Positions 1 to 6,096 of a stretch of 6,724 nucleotides of DNA are shown piece by piece; position 1 is the first letter of the stretch; each line of letters opens with the position of its first letter. Source of the DNA: Pseudomonadota bacterium (GTDB taxonomy: Bacteria; Pseudomonadota; Alphaproteobacteria; Rhodospirillales; Magnetospirillaceae); NCBI GenBank assembly GCA_023437865.1, contig JAEZFE010000275.1, forward strand, positions 1 to 6,724, read 5' to 3'. The translations under genes were made by a program, and so were the position numbers. The notes under the pieces were generated by a model that was not told the DNA's origin, searched no databases, and was given only the letters and a program-made list of their open reading frames with translations.

Positions 1-2
1 GG

Positions 3-215
3 CCGGGCGGGCTGGTGCTGGCGGCGCTGCTGGTGGGGGTGGCGGTGGTGGCGTGGATGGCACGGGCGCTGGGCGCCCGGACGTCGCTGTGGCTGGTGCC
101 GGTGCGCGACCTGCTGAGCCTTGCCCTGTTCCCCACTGCCTTGGGCCGGCGGGTCGCCTGGCGCGGGCGGCGCTACCGGATCGCGCGCGGCGGCATGCTG
201 GAGGCCCTGCCATGA
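3..215 (+). CDS. hpnI: HpnI, hopanoid glycosyltransferase, C-terminal end (partial)
   Basis: This is the last 70 codons of a gene that begins left of the window; the frame is open from base 3 and stops at TGA 213-215. The visible part has a hydrophobic stretch rich in L, V and A (about the first 18 residues), then WLVPVRDLLS, a second hydrophobic patch, and a basic end containing GRRVAWRGRRYRI. A membrane segment followed by a P-x-R-D-L-L loop and a W-R-G-R-R-Y tail is the usual end of HpnI-type (ceramide-glucosyltransferase-like, GT2) enzymes. The catalytic domain is outside the window. In characterised systems HpnI transfers N-acetylglucosamine from its UDP-sugar to bacteriohopanetetrol at the inner membrane. 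The assignment rests on this tail plus the adjoining hpnJ, which acts in the same branch. The stop codon overlaps the hpnJ start as ATGA, implying coupled translation. Another GT2 enzyme with a similar tail cannot be excluded from so short a piece. Confidence 0.83.
   Translation, partial: PGGLVLAALLVGVAVVAWMARALGARTSLWLVPVRDLLSLALFPTALGRRVAWRGRRYRIARGGMLEALP
200..204 (+). promoter_or_regulatory. Shine-Dalgarno site for hpnJ
   Basis: GGAGG lies inside the 3' end of hpnI, 7 nt before the ATG at 212 and 10 nt before the second ATG at 215. It is the clearest ribosome binding site in the window. It supports a start at 212 (or 215), and not the in-frame upstream ATG at 53, which would place about 160 bp of hpnJ over hpnI. 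Confidence 0.75.
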
Positions 216-1627
216 TGAAGACGCTGTTCCTGAACCCGCCATCCTATGAGGGGTTCGACGGCGGCGCCGGCTCGCGCTTCCAGGCGCGCCGGGAAATCCG
301 CTCGTTCTGGTACCCCACCTGGCTGGCCCAGGTGGCGGCCCTGGTGCCGGAATCCAGGCTGATCGACGCCCCGGCGCGCGGCCTGACGCTCGACGATATC
401 GCCCCTATGGCCGCCGAATACGAGCTGGCGGTGCTGTATGTCAGCGCTCCTACCTTCGCCACCGACATGGCGATGGCGGCCCGGCTTAAGGAGGTCAACC
501 CGCTGCTGATGGTGGGCGCCGTCGGCGCATTGAGCGCGGTGGACCCCGAGCGGGTCCTGAACGCCTGCGCGGCGATGGATTTCGCCGCCCGCCACGAATT
601 CGACTTCACCATCCAGGAGATTGCCGAAGGCCGGCCCTTCGCGGCAGTGGACGGCATTTCGTGGCGCCAGGACGGGCGGATCGTCCACAACCCGGACCGC
701 GCCCTGATCCACGACATGGATGCCCTGCCCTTCGTGGCGCCAGTCTACGATCGCGAGCTGGTGATCGAGGATTACTTCATCGGCTATCTGCACCACCCCT
801 ATATGTCGCTCTACACCGGGCGGGGCTGCCGTTCGAAATGCAGCTTCTGCCTGTGGCCGCAGACCATCGGCGGGCGGGTCTACCGCACCCGCAGCGTCGG
901 CAAGGTGCTTGAGGAGGTGGCGCTGATGCGCGGCCTGTTCCCCCAGGTGAAGGAGTTCTTCTTCGACGATGACACCTTCACCGACGACCGCCCGCGCGTC
1001 GAGGCCATCGCCCGAGGCCTGGGCGCCATGGGGCTGACATGGTCGTGCACCGCCAAGCCAAACGTGCCGTACGAGACGCTGAAGGTGATGCGCGAGAACG
1101 GGCTGCGACTGCTGCTGGTGGGGTATGAATCGGGGGCCCAGCAGATCCTCAACAACATCCGCAAGGGCACCCGCGTCGACATCATGCGGCGCTTCACCGC
1201 CGATTGCCACCGCCTGGGCATCCTGATCCACGGCACCTTTATCCTGGGCCTGCCCGGCGAAAGCCGCCAGACCATCCGCGACACCATCGCCTTCGCCAAG
1301 GAGGTCAACCCACGGACGCTGCAGGTGTCGCTGGCCGCCCCCTATCCCGGCACCGAGCTTTACACCCAGGCCGAGGCCAATGGCTGGTTTGCCCGCGACC
1401 ATCTGGTGGAAGGCCACGGCCACCAGCTTGCCGCGCTCAGCTATCCCGATTTGCCGGCGGAGGAAATTTTCGCCGCCGTGGCCGAGTTCTACCGCGCCTT
1501 CTATTTCCGCCCGGCCAAGATCGGCGAAATCTGCGGCGAGATGATGCGCGACTGGGACATGGCCAAGCGCCGCCTGCGCGAAGGGGTGGAGTTTCTCACC
1601 TTCCTCCACCGCCGGCGCGCCACTTAA
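212..1627 (+). CDS. hpnJ: HpnJ, B12-type radical SAM enzyme of hopanoid cyclitol-ether formation
   Basis: A 471-residue protein, about the usual length for HpnJ. The N-terminus MMKTLFLNPPSYEGFDGGAG is the HpnJ signature and begins a Rossmann-like B12-binding-type domain (about residues 1-150). The radical SAM core follows, with the [4Fe-4S] motif CRSKCSFC (C206, C210, C213) set in TGRGC...CLWPQT. Further family motifs are FFFDDDTF, LLLVGYESG, HGTFILGLPGE and SLAAPYPGTELY, and the C-terminus is basic (RRLREGVEF). In the established scheme HpnI adds GlcNAc to bacteriohopanetetrol, HpnK deacetylates it, and HpnJ rearranges the glucosamine into the five-membered cyclitol ether. The start at 212 has GGAGG 7 nt upstream and overlaps the hpnI stop by 4 nt; ATG 215 is an equally good alternative one codon in. 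The gene ends at TAA 1625-1627, and hpnK does not follow. The B12-binding half is more divergent than the radical SAM core, so cobalamin dependence is not shown by the sequence. Confidence 0.95.
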   Translation: MMKTLFLNPPSYEGFDGGAGSRFQARREIRSFWYPTWLAQVAALVPESRLIDAPARGLTLDDIAPMAAEYELAVLYVSAPTFATDMAMAARLKEVNPLLMVGAVGALSAVDPERVLNACAAMDFAARHEFDFTIQEIAEGRPFAAVDGISWRQDGRIVHNPDRALIHDMDALPFVAPVYDRELVIEDYFIGYLHHPYMSLYTGRGCRSKCSFCLWPQTIGGRVYRTRSVGKVLEEVALMRGLFPQVKEFFFDDDTFTDDRPRVEAIARGLGAMGLTWSCTAKPNVPYETLKVMRENGLRLLLVGYESGAQQILNNIRKGTRVDIMRRFTADCHRLGILIHGTFILGLPGESRQTIRDTIAFAKEVNPRTLQVSLAAPYPGTELYTQAEANGWFARDHLVEGHGHQLAALSYPDLPAEEIFAAVAEFYRAFYFRPAKIGEICGEMMRDWDMAKRRLREGVEFLTFLHRRRAT

Positions 1628-1683
1628 GAGGCGGCGGCTCTCCTTCCGTCAGGATTGAGCTTCCCCCTGCATTCCTCCCACCT

Positions 1684-1719
1684 ATGGCCTTGGCGCGGCC
1701 AAGGGGCGTTTCGCGATGA
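1684..1719 (+). CDS. possible 11-codon leader ORF before hpnD
   Basis: The frame ATG (1684) to TGA (1717-1719) encodes MALARPRGVSR. Its stop overlaps the hpnD start codon as ATGA, the same coupling geometry as at hpnI-hpnJ. The 7-bp hairpin at 1688-1704 lies wholly within it, so a ribosome reading the frame would open the hairpin and free the hpnD Shine-Dalgarno site. Against it, the bases before the ATG are pyrimidine-rich (TTCCTCCCACCT) with no Shine-Dalgarno site, and a frame this short can arise by chance. It is a candidate only. Confidence 0.22.
   Translation: MALARPRGVSR
1688..1704 (+). promoter_or_regulatory. hairpin covering the hpnD Shine-Dalgarno site
   Basis: CCTTGGC (1688-1694), loop GCG, GCCAAGG (1698-1704): a perfect 7-bp stem with a 3-nt loop. 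The right arm contains AAGG of AAGGGG (1701-1706), the only purine-rich candidate ribosome binding site for hpnD, ending 9 nt before the ATG at 1716. In mRNA the stem would partly hide that site. No T-run follows, so it is not an intrinsic terminator. The structure is seen in the sequence; a regulatory role is inferred. Confidence 0.45.
1701..1706 (+). promoter_or_regulatory. Shine-Dalgarno site for hpnD
   Basis: AAGGGG lies 9 nt before the ATG at 1716. The hpnD frame meets an in-frame TGA at 1656-1658 and has no other start codon before 1716, so this site and start belong together. The first four bases are paired in the hairpin at 1688-1704. Confidence 0.6.
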
Positions 1720-2570
1720 ACCTGATCGACCTGGGCGATCCCGATTCCATGGCGGCTGCCAAGGCCAAGGCGGCGGGCAGTTCCTTCTATTGGGCCATGC
1801 GGACGCTGCCCAAGGGCAAGCGCCAGTCCATGTACGCCATCTACGCCTTCTGCCGCGAGGTGGACGATCTGGCCGATGGCGACGCCCCGCCCGCCGCCAA
1901 GCAGCGTTCGCTGGAGCGTTGGCGCAGCCACGTGGACCGGCTGTTCCGCCCCGAAAGCGTGCCGGTGTTCCAACTGGAGGCACCATTGCGCCGCGCCATC
2001 GAATTGCATGGCCTGCGGCGCAAGGATTTTCACGCCATCATCGACGGCATGCTGATGGACGCCCTGGGCCCCATGCGCGCCCCGGCGCTGGCCGAACTGG
2101 ACCTCTACTGCGACCGGGTCGCCAGCGCGGTGGGCCGGCTGTCGGTGCGGGTGTTCGGCGTCAGCGAGACCGAGGGCGAGATCCTGGCCAACCGGCTGGG
2201 CCGTGCCTTGCAACTGACCAACATCCTGCGCGACCTGGGCGAGGATGCCGCCTTGGGCCGGCTGTACCTGCCGCGCGAAGTCCTTGCCGGGCGCGGGCTC
2301 GACCCCGACGACCCCGATCTGCTGAAGGCTCCCTCGTTGCCCACCGCTTGCCGCGACCTGGCCGCCGTGGCACGCGGCCATTACGTCGAGGCGCTGGCCG
2401 TCGCCAAGCATTGCGACCCGGCCCAGATCCGCCCCGCCCTGATCATGGCCGCCGTGTACCGCGCCACCCTGGACCGCCTGGAGGCCGGGGGATGGCGCCA
2501 TCCCGAGCGGCGGGTGGATATCGGCGCGCCGCGAAAGCTGTGGATCCTGCTCCGTCACGGGCTGATGTAG
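1716..2570 (+). CDS. hpnD: HpnD, presqualene diphosphate synthase
   Basis: A 284-residue member of the squalene/phytoene synthase family, close to the usual HpnD length of about 280. It joins two farnesyl diphosphates to presqualene diphosphate, the first committed step of the HpnC/D/E squalene route. The first Asp-rich motif is REVDDLAD (D50, D54), after the HpnD-typical SSFYWAMRTLP...YAIYAFC. The second is NILRDLGED (D173, D177), followed by GRLYLPREV. YCDRVASAVGRLSVRVFG (about residues 128-146) and the PRKLW end are also typical. HpnC, the close paralogue, normally has a DENFP-type N-terminus that is absent here, so HpnD is preferred. The start is fixed by an in-frame stop at 1656 and by AAGGGG 9 nt upstream. 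It is separated from hpnJ by 88 bp and abuts shc with no spacing. The usual neighbours hpnC and hpnE are not adjacent. Confidence 0.92.
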   Translation: MNLIDLGDPDSMAAAKAKAAGSSFYWAMRTLPKGKRQSMYAIYAFCREVDDLADGDAPPAAKQRSLERWRSHVDRLFRPESVPVFQLEAPLRRAIELHGLRRKDFHAIIDGMLMDALGPMRAPALAELDLYCDRVASAVGRLSVRVFGVSETEGEILANRLGRALQLTNILRDLGEDAALGRLYLPREVLAGRGLDPDDPDLLKAPSLPTACRDLAAVARGHYVEALAVAKHCDPAQIRPALIMAAVYRATLDRLEAGGWRHPERRVDIGAPRKLWILLRHGLM

Positions 2571-4466
2571 ATGACCGGCTTCCCCCACGATCTGAGCGCG
2601 CCCGAGGAACGCCCGCTGGCGCTGGGCCTCGACGCGCTGATGGCGCGGCGGCGCGACGACGGCCATTGGTGCTTCGAGCTGGAGGCCGACGTCACCATTC
2701 CCGCCGAATACATCCTGATGCGCCATTACCTGGCCGATATCGATGAGGGGCTGGAGGCCCGCATGGCCGCCACCATCCGCACCATGCGCGGGGCCGAGGG
2801 CGGCTGGCCGCTGTTCCATGACGGCCCCTTCGACCTGAGCGCCACGGTGAAGGCCTATTTCGCCCTGAAGGCGGCGGGCGATTCCCCCGACGCGCCGCAT
2901 ATGACGGAAGCCAGGAACGCCATCCTGGCCCATGGCGGGGCCGAGCGTGCCAACGTGTTCACCCGCATCCTGCTGGCCCTGTTCGGCCAAGTGCCGTGGA
3001 ACGCGGTGCCGGCCATGCCGGTGGAGATCATGCTGCTGCCGCCATGGTCGCCGTTCCACCTGGACAAGGTGTCGTATTGGTCGCGCACAGTGATCGTGCC
3101 GCTGCTGGTGCTGATGACCCTGCGCCCGCGCGCACTCAATCCCAAGGGCATCGGCGTCGCCGAGCTGTTCCGCCAGCGACCCGAGGCGGTGGACGACTGG
3201 CTGCGCCATCCCGAGCCGGGGCGGCTGACCAGCCTGTTCCGCTGGCTCGACGGCGCCGTACGCTCCCTCTCCCCCCGCCTGCCCCAAGGCAGCCGGCAGA
3301 AGGCCATCGACCGGGCGCGCGCCTTCGTGCGCGAGCGGCTGAACGGCCAGGATGGGCTGGGCGCCATCTTCCCAGCCATGGTCAATGCCGTGCTGATGTT
3401 CCGCACACTCGGCGACGACAAGGAATTCCGCATCGCGCTCAACGCCGTGCACCGGCTGGTGGTGGATGGCGAGCGCACCACTTGCCAGCCCTGCTTCTCG
3501 CCGGTGTGGGACACGGCGCTGGCCTGCCACGCCGTGCTGGAGGCAGGCGGCGACGTGACGGCGCCCTTGGGCTGGCTGGCGGAGCGGCAGGTGCTGGACC
3601 TGGCCGGCGACTGGTCGCGGCGGCGGCCCGGATTGGCGCCGGGCGGCTGGGCCTTTCAGTACAACAACCCCCATTACCCCGATCTGGACGACACCGCCGT
3701 GGTGGTGATGGCGCTGCACCGTGCCGACCCGGCGCGCTACCGCGAACGCATCGCCCGCGCAGAAGCGTGGGTGCGCGGGCTGCAAAGCGTGAACGGCGGC
3801 TGGGGCGCGTTCGATGCCGACAACACCCATCACCACCTGAACCACATCCCCTTCGCCGACCACGGCGCGCTGCTGGACCCGCCCACCGCAGACGTCACCG
3901 CCCGCTGCCTGGGCATGCTGGTCCAACTGGGCGCGCCCCGCCACGACCAGCAGGTGGCCCACGCCATCGCCTTCCTGCTCGACGAGCAGGAACCCGACGG
4001 CTCGTGGTTCGGGCGCTGGGGGACCAATCACATTTATGGCACCTGGTCGGTGCTGTCGGCCTTCAATGCGCTGGGCATGAATGAAGCTCCACCCGTGCGC
4101 CGGGCGGTGGAATGGCTGCTGGAGCGCCAGCGCACCGACGGCGGCTGGGGCGAAAGCGGCGAGTCTTACTGGCCGGCGCGCCGCGCCGCCCCCTTCCCGG
4201 TCAGTACCCCGACCCAGACCGCCTGGGCGCTGCTGGCCCTGATGGCCGCCGGCGAAGCCGAACACCCCGCCGTCACCCACGGCATCCGCTATCTCGCCGG
4301 CACCCAGGCACCCGACGGTCTGTGGGAAGAACGCCACTACACCGCCGTCGGCTTCCCACGGGTGTTCTACCTGCGCTACCACGGCTATCCCGCCATCTTC
4401 CCGATCTGGGCCCTGGCCCGTTACCACCGCCTGAGGCAGGGCGACGGCATGCATTGGGGATTGTGA
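2571..4466 (+). CDS. shc: squalene-hopene cyclase (Shc/HpnF)
   Basis: A 631-residue full-length class II triterpene cyclase, which folds squalene and cyclises it to hop-22(29)-ene (and usually some diplopterol) as a monotopic membrane protein. The protonating motif DLDDTA is at residues 371-376, with D373 matching the catalytic Asp of the DxDDTA signature. QW-type repeats are spread along the chain: GGWPLFHDGPFDLSATVKAY (about residue 82 on), QDGLGAIFPAM, NGGWGAFDADN, DGSWFGRWG, DGGWGE and DGLWEE. CQPCFSPVWDTALA and the GFPRVFYLRYHGYPAIFP C-terminus are also typical. The ATG follows the hpnD TAG directly. No good Shine-Dalgarno site is visible, so translation is probably coupled to hpnD. The 3' end overlaps the hpnG GTG start by 4 nt. 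The motifs are intact and I see no frameshift or truncation. Confidence 0.98.
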   Translation: MTGFPHDLSAPEERPLALGLDALMARRRDDGHWCFELEADVTIPAEYILMRHYLADIDEGLEARMAATIRTMRGAEGGWPLFHDGPFDLSATVKAYFALKAAGDSPDAPHMTEARNAILAHGGAERANVFTRILLALFGQVPWNAVPAMPVEIMLLPPWSPFHLDKVSYWSRTVIVPLLVLMTLRPRALNPKGIGVAELFRQRPEAVDDWLRHPEPGRLTSLFRWLDGAVRSLSPRLPQGSRQKAIDRARAFVRERLNGQDGLGAIFPAMVNAVLMFRTLGDDKEFRIALNAVHRLVVDGERTTCQPCFSPVWDTALACHAVLEAGGDVTAPLGWLAERQVLDLAGDWSRRRPGLAPGGWAFQYNNPHYPDLDDTAVVVMALHRADPARYRERIARAEAWVRGLQSVNGGWGAFDADNTHHHLNHIPFADHGALLDPPTADVTARCLGMLVQLGAPRHDQQVAHAIAFLLDEQEPDGSWFGRWGTNHIYGTWSVLSAFNALGMNEAPPVRRAVEWLLERQRTDGGWGESGESYWPARRAAPFPVSTPTQTAWALLALMAAGEAEHPAVTHGIRYLAGTQAPDGLWEERHYTAVGFPRVFYLRYHGYPAIFPIWALARYHRLRQGDGMHWGL

Positions 4467-4993
4467 TCGGCTTCGTCACCGGAATGCGGGCCGAGGCCCG
4501 GCTGCTGCGCGGGCAGTTGGTGGTGGTGGGCGCGGAGCATGCATCCACGCTGGTAGGCCGCGCCGAGATGCTGGTCAGCTTCGGTGTCGCCGGCGGCCTC
4601 GACCCCACGTTGAAGCCCGGCACGCTGGTAGTCGGCGACAAGGCCTGGGCAGAACGGCTGGGCGCGGTCCATGGTATGGTCGTGGGTTCGGACGTGCCGA
4701 TCTGTACGGTGGCAGACAAGGCGCGGCTGGCCGGCTCGGTGGTGGACATGGAAAGCCACATCGTCGAGCGGGTGGCGCGGCAGGCCGGCCTCGGCTTCGT
4801 GGCGGTGCGCGCGGTGCTCGACCCGGCGGAGCGTGCCGTGCCGGACGCGGCGGTGGCGCTGTGGCGGGGACAGTATTGGATGCCCGCCAGAGATTGGCCG
4901 GCCCTGGCCCGGCTGGCGGTGGACTACGCCAAGGCGATGCGGACGCTACGCAAGGCTGCCCGCCAATTCGCCACATCCCAACCGCTTCCTTAG
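4463..4993 (+). CDS. hpnG: HpnG, adenosylhopane nucleosidase/phosphorylase (short form)
   Basis: A 176-residue protein of the nucleoside phosphorylase / MTA-SAH nucleosidase superfamily. HpnG removes adenine from adenosylhopane to give (phospho)ribosylhopane, the precursor of bacteriohopanetetrol. The N-terminus IGFVTGMRAEARLL aligns with the MTAN start (IGIIGAMEEEV in E. coli), placing E11 at the position of its conserved Glu. SFGVAGGLDP (39-48) is the phosphate/ribose loop region, VVDMES (93-98) carries the Met-Glu ribose-binding pair (M96, E97), and VRAVLDPAER (115-124) carries the likely catalytic Asp (D120). The GTG start is chosen because it gives this alignment and overlaps the shc stop as GTGA; TTG 4454 is a less likely alternative. 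E. coli MTAN has about 230 residues, so this copy is short, mainly between E11 and the glycine loop and just after it. Its stop overlaps that of convergent hpnH. Confidence 0.85.
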   Translation: MIGFVTGMRAEARLLRGQLVVVGAEHASTLVGRAEMLVSFGVAGGLDPTLKPGTLVVGDKAWAERLGAVHGMVVGSDVPICTVADKARLAGSVVDMESHIVERVARQAGLGFVAVRAVLDPAERAVPDAAVALWRGQYWMPARDWPALARLAVDYAKAMRTLRKAARQFATSQPLP

Positions 4994-4999
4994 GAAGCG
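4983..4999. terminator. palindrome over the overlapping hpnG/hpnH stop codons
   Basis: CGCTTCC (4983-4989), TTA, GGAAGCG (4993-4999): a perfect 7-bp inverted repeat. The hpnG stop TAG (4991-4993, plus strand) and the hpnH stop TAA (4992-4990, minus strand) both fall at its centre. A shared bidirectional terminator or mRNA 3'-end stabiliser is plausible between two convergent genes. However, no T-run follows on either strand, so it is not a standard intrinsic terminator, and the role is inferred from position. Confidence 0.35.
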
Positions 5000-6096
5000 C
5001 CCTCGCGAAACTTCTTCACATTGCTCTCGAACACCCATTCCGCCGGCCTTTGCCGGTCCAGCGGGATCTCCGGCGCCATCGCCCCTTCGATCTTCGGCCC
5101 GCGCAGGGCAACCAAAGCCGCCTTCAGGGGATGTCGTACCGCATCGGCCACCGCGCTGGCTTCATAGCCGCTGTGGACCATGCAGTCGGCGCATTTCTCA
5201 TAATTGCCGGTGCCCCAGCGGGACCAATCGGTCTCTTCCATCAGCTCGCGGAAGGACCGGGCGGTGCCTTCGCCCAGCAGGTAGCACGGACGCTGCCAGC
5301 CGAACACGTTGCGGGTCGGATTGCCCCACGGCGCACAGCGATAGGCCTGATTGCCGGCCAGGAAATCGAGGAACAGCGGCGATTGGCTGAACTGCCAGCC
5401 CTTTCCCCGGCCCAGGCGGAAGATGTCGCGGAACAGCTGCTTGGCGCGGCGGCGGTTGAGGAAGTGCTGGCGGTCGGGGGCACGTTCATAGGCATAGCCG
5501 GGCGACAGCGTCACCCCATCCACCGCCATGGCCTTGACCGCATTCAGAAAGGCGGCAACGCGCTGCGGCTCGGCCCCGTCGAACAGGGTGCAGTTGACGT
5601 TGACGCGAAAGCCCGCCTGCTTGGCCATGGCGATGGCCTCGACCGCGCGGTCGTAGACGCCCTGCTGGCAGACGGCGCGGTCGTGTTCGTCGCGGCCCCC
5701 GTCAAGATGGATGGACCACGAGAAATACGGGGTGGGCCGATAACGTTTCAGCCGCTTGGGCAGCAGCAGCGCATTGGTGCACAGATAGACATAGCGCCGC
5801 CGGGCAACCAGCGCGGCGGCGATCCGGTACATGTCGGGATGCAGCAGCGGCTCGCCGCCGGCGATGGAGACCACCGGGGCGCCGCATTCCTCGGCGGCGT
5901 CGATGCATTGGGTCAGGCTGAGCCGGCGGTCGAGGATTTCCGGCGGATAGTCGATCTTGCCGCAGCCGGCACAGGCCAGGTTGCAGCGGAACAACGGCTC
6001 CAGCATCAGCACCAGCGGATAGCGCTCAATGCCGCGCAGGCGCTTGCCGACCACATACGCGCCGATGCGGGCCTGCTGGGCCAGGGGTATCGCCAT
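4990..6096 (-). CDS. hpnH: HpnH, adenosylhopane synthase (radical SAM)
   Basis: A 368-residue radical SAM protein. HpnH uses SAM and a [4Fe-4S] cluster to add the 5'-deoxyadenosyl radical to hopene, giving adenosylhopane, the first step of side-chain extension. The cluster motif CNLACAGC (C38, C42, C45) follows the typical lead PLVLMLEPLFR. SIAGGEPLLHP is the SAM-binding GGEP region, and SWSIHLDGGRDEHD and SPGYAYERAPDRQHF are HpnH signatures. The C-terminal domain has RCAPWGNPTRNVFGWQRPC and YEKCADCMVHSGYEASAV, whose extra cysteines are conserved in the family. The ATG overlaps the ispH stop as TAATG, so the two genes are probably co-transcribed and translationally coupled. The gene converges on hpnG, whose enzyme acts on its product, and the coding regions overlap by 4 nt. 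Motifs and length look complete. Confidence 0.97.
   Translation of the reverse strand: MAIPLAQQARIGAYVVGKRLRGIERYPLVLMLEPLFRCNLACAGCGKIDYPPEILDRRLSLTQCIDAAEECGAPVVSIAGGEPLLHPDMYRIAAALVARRRYVYLCTNALLLPKRLKRYRPTPYFSWSIHLDGGRDEHDRAVCQQGVYDRAVEAIAMAKQAGFRVNVNCTLFDGAEPQRVAAFLNAVKAMAVDGVTLSPGYAYERAPDRQHFLNRRRAKQLFRDIFRLGRGKGWQFSQSPLFLDFLAGNQAYRCAPWGNPTRNVFGWQRPCYLLGEGTARSFRELMEETDWSRWGTGNYEKCADCMVHSGYEASAVADAVRHPLKAALVALRGPKIEGAMAPEIPLDRQRPAEWVFESNVKKFREGAS

Noticed and set aside
53..211. Extension of hpnJ upstream to the in-frame ATG at 53.
   Set aside because: It would overlap hpnI by about 160 bp and add residues unlike any HpnJ. The GGAGG site and the family N-terminus MKTLFLNPPS place the start at 212 or 215.
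1655..1686. Possible sigma-70-like promoter (TTGAGC at 1655, CCTATG or ACCTAT about 19-20 nt later) before hpnD.
   Set aside because: The spacing is long and the -10 match poor. The gap may hold a promoter, but I cannot support one from sequence alone.
2996..4084. Other overlapping plus-strand frames inside shc, hpnD (1655-2746) and hpnG (4671-5390).
   Set aside because: They are Arg/Pro/Gly-rich out-of-frame readings of confirmed genes, with no motifs and no ribosome sites of note.
1596..4454. A very long open frame on the minus strand (952 codons) opposite hpnD and shc, and a 478-codon one opposite hpnJ (173-1609).
   Set aside because: Both lie wholly antisense to well-supported genes. 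Their translations are low-complexity in composition (rich in H, Q, G, A, R) with no recognisable domain. Such frames are expected in G+C-rich genes with strong third-position bias.
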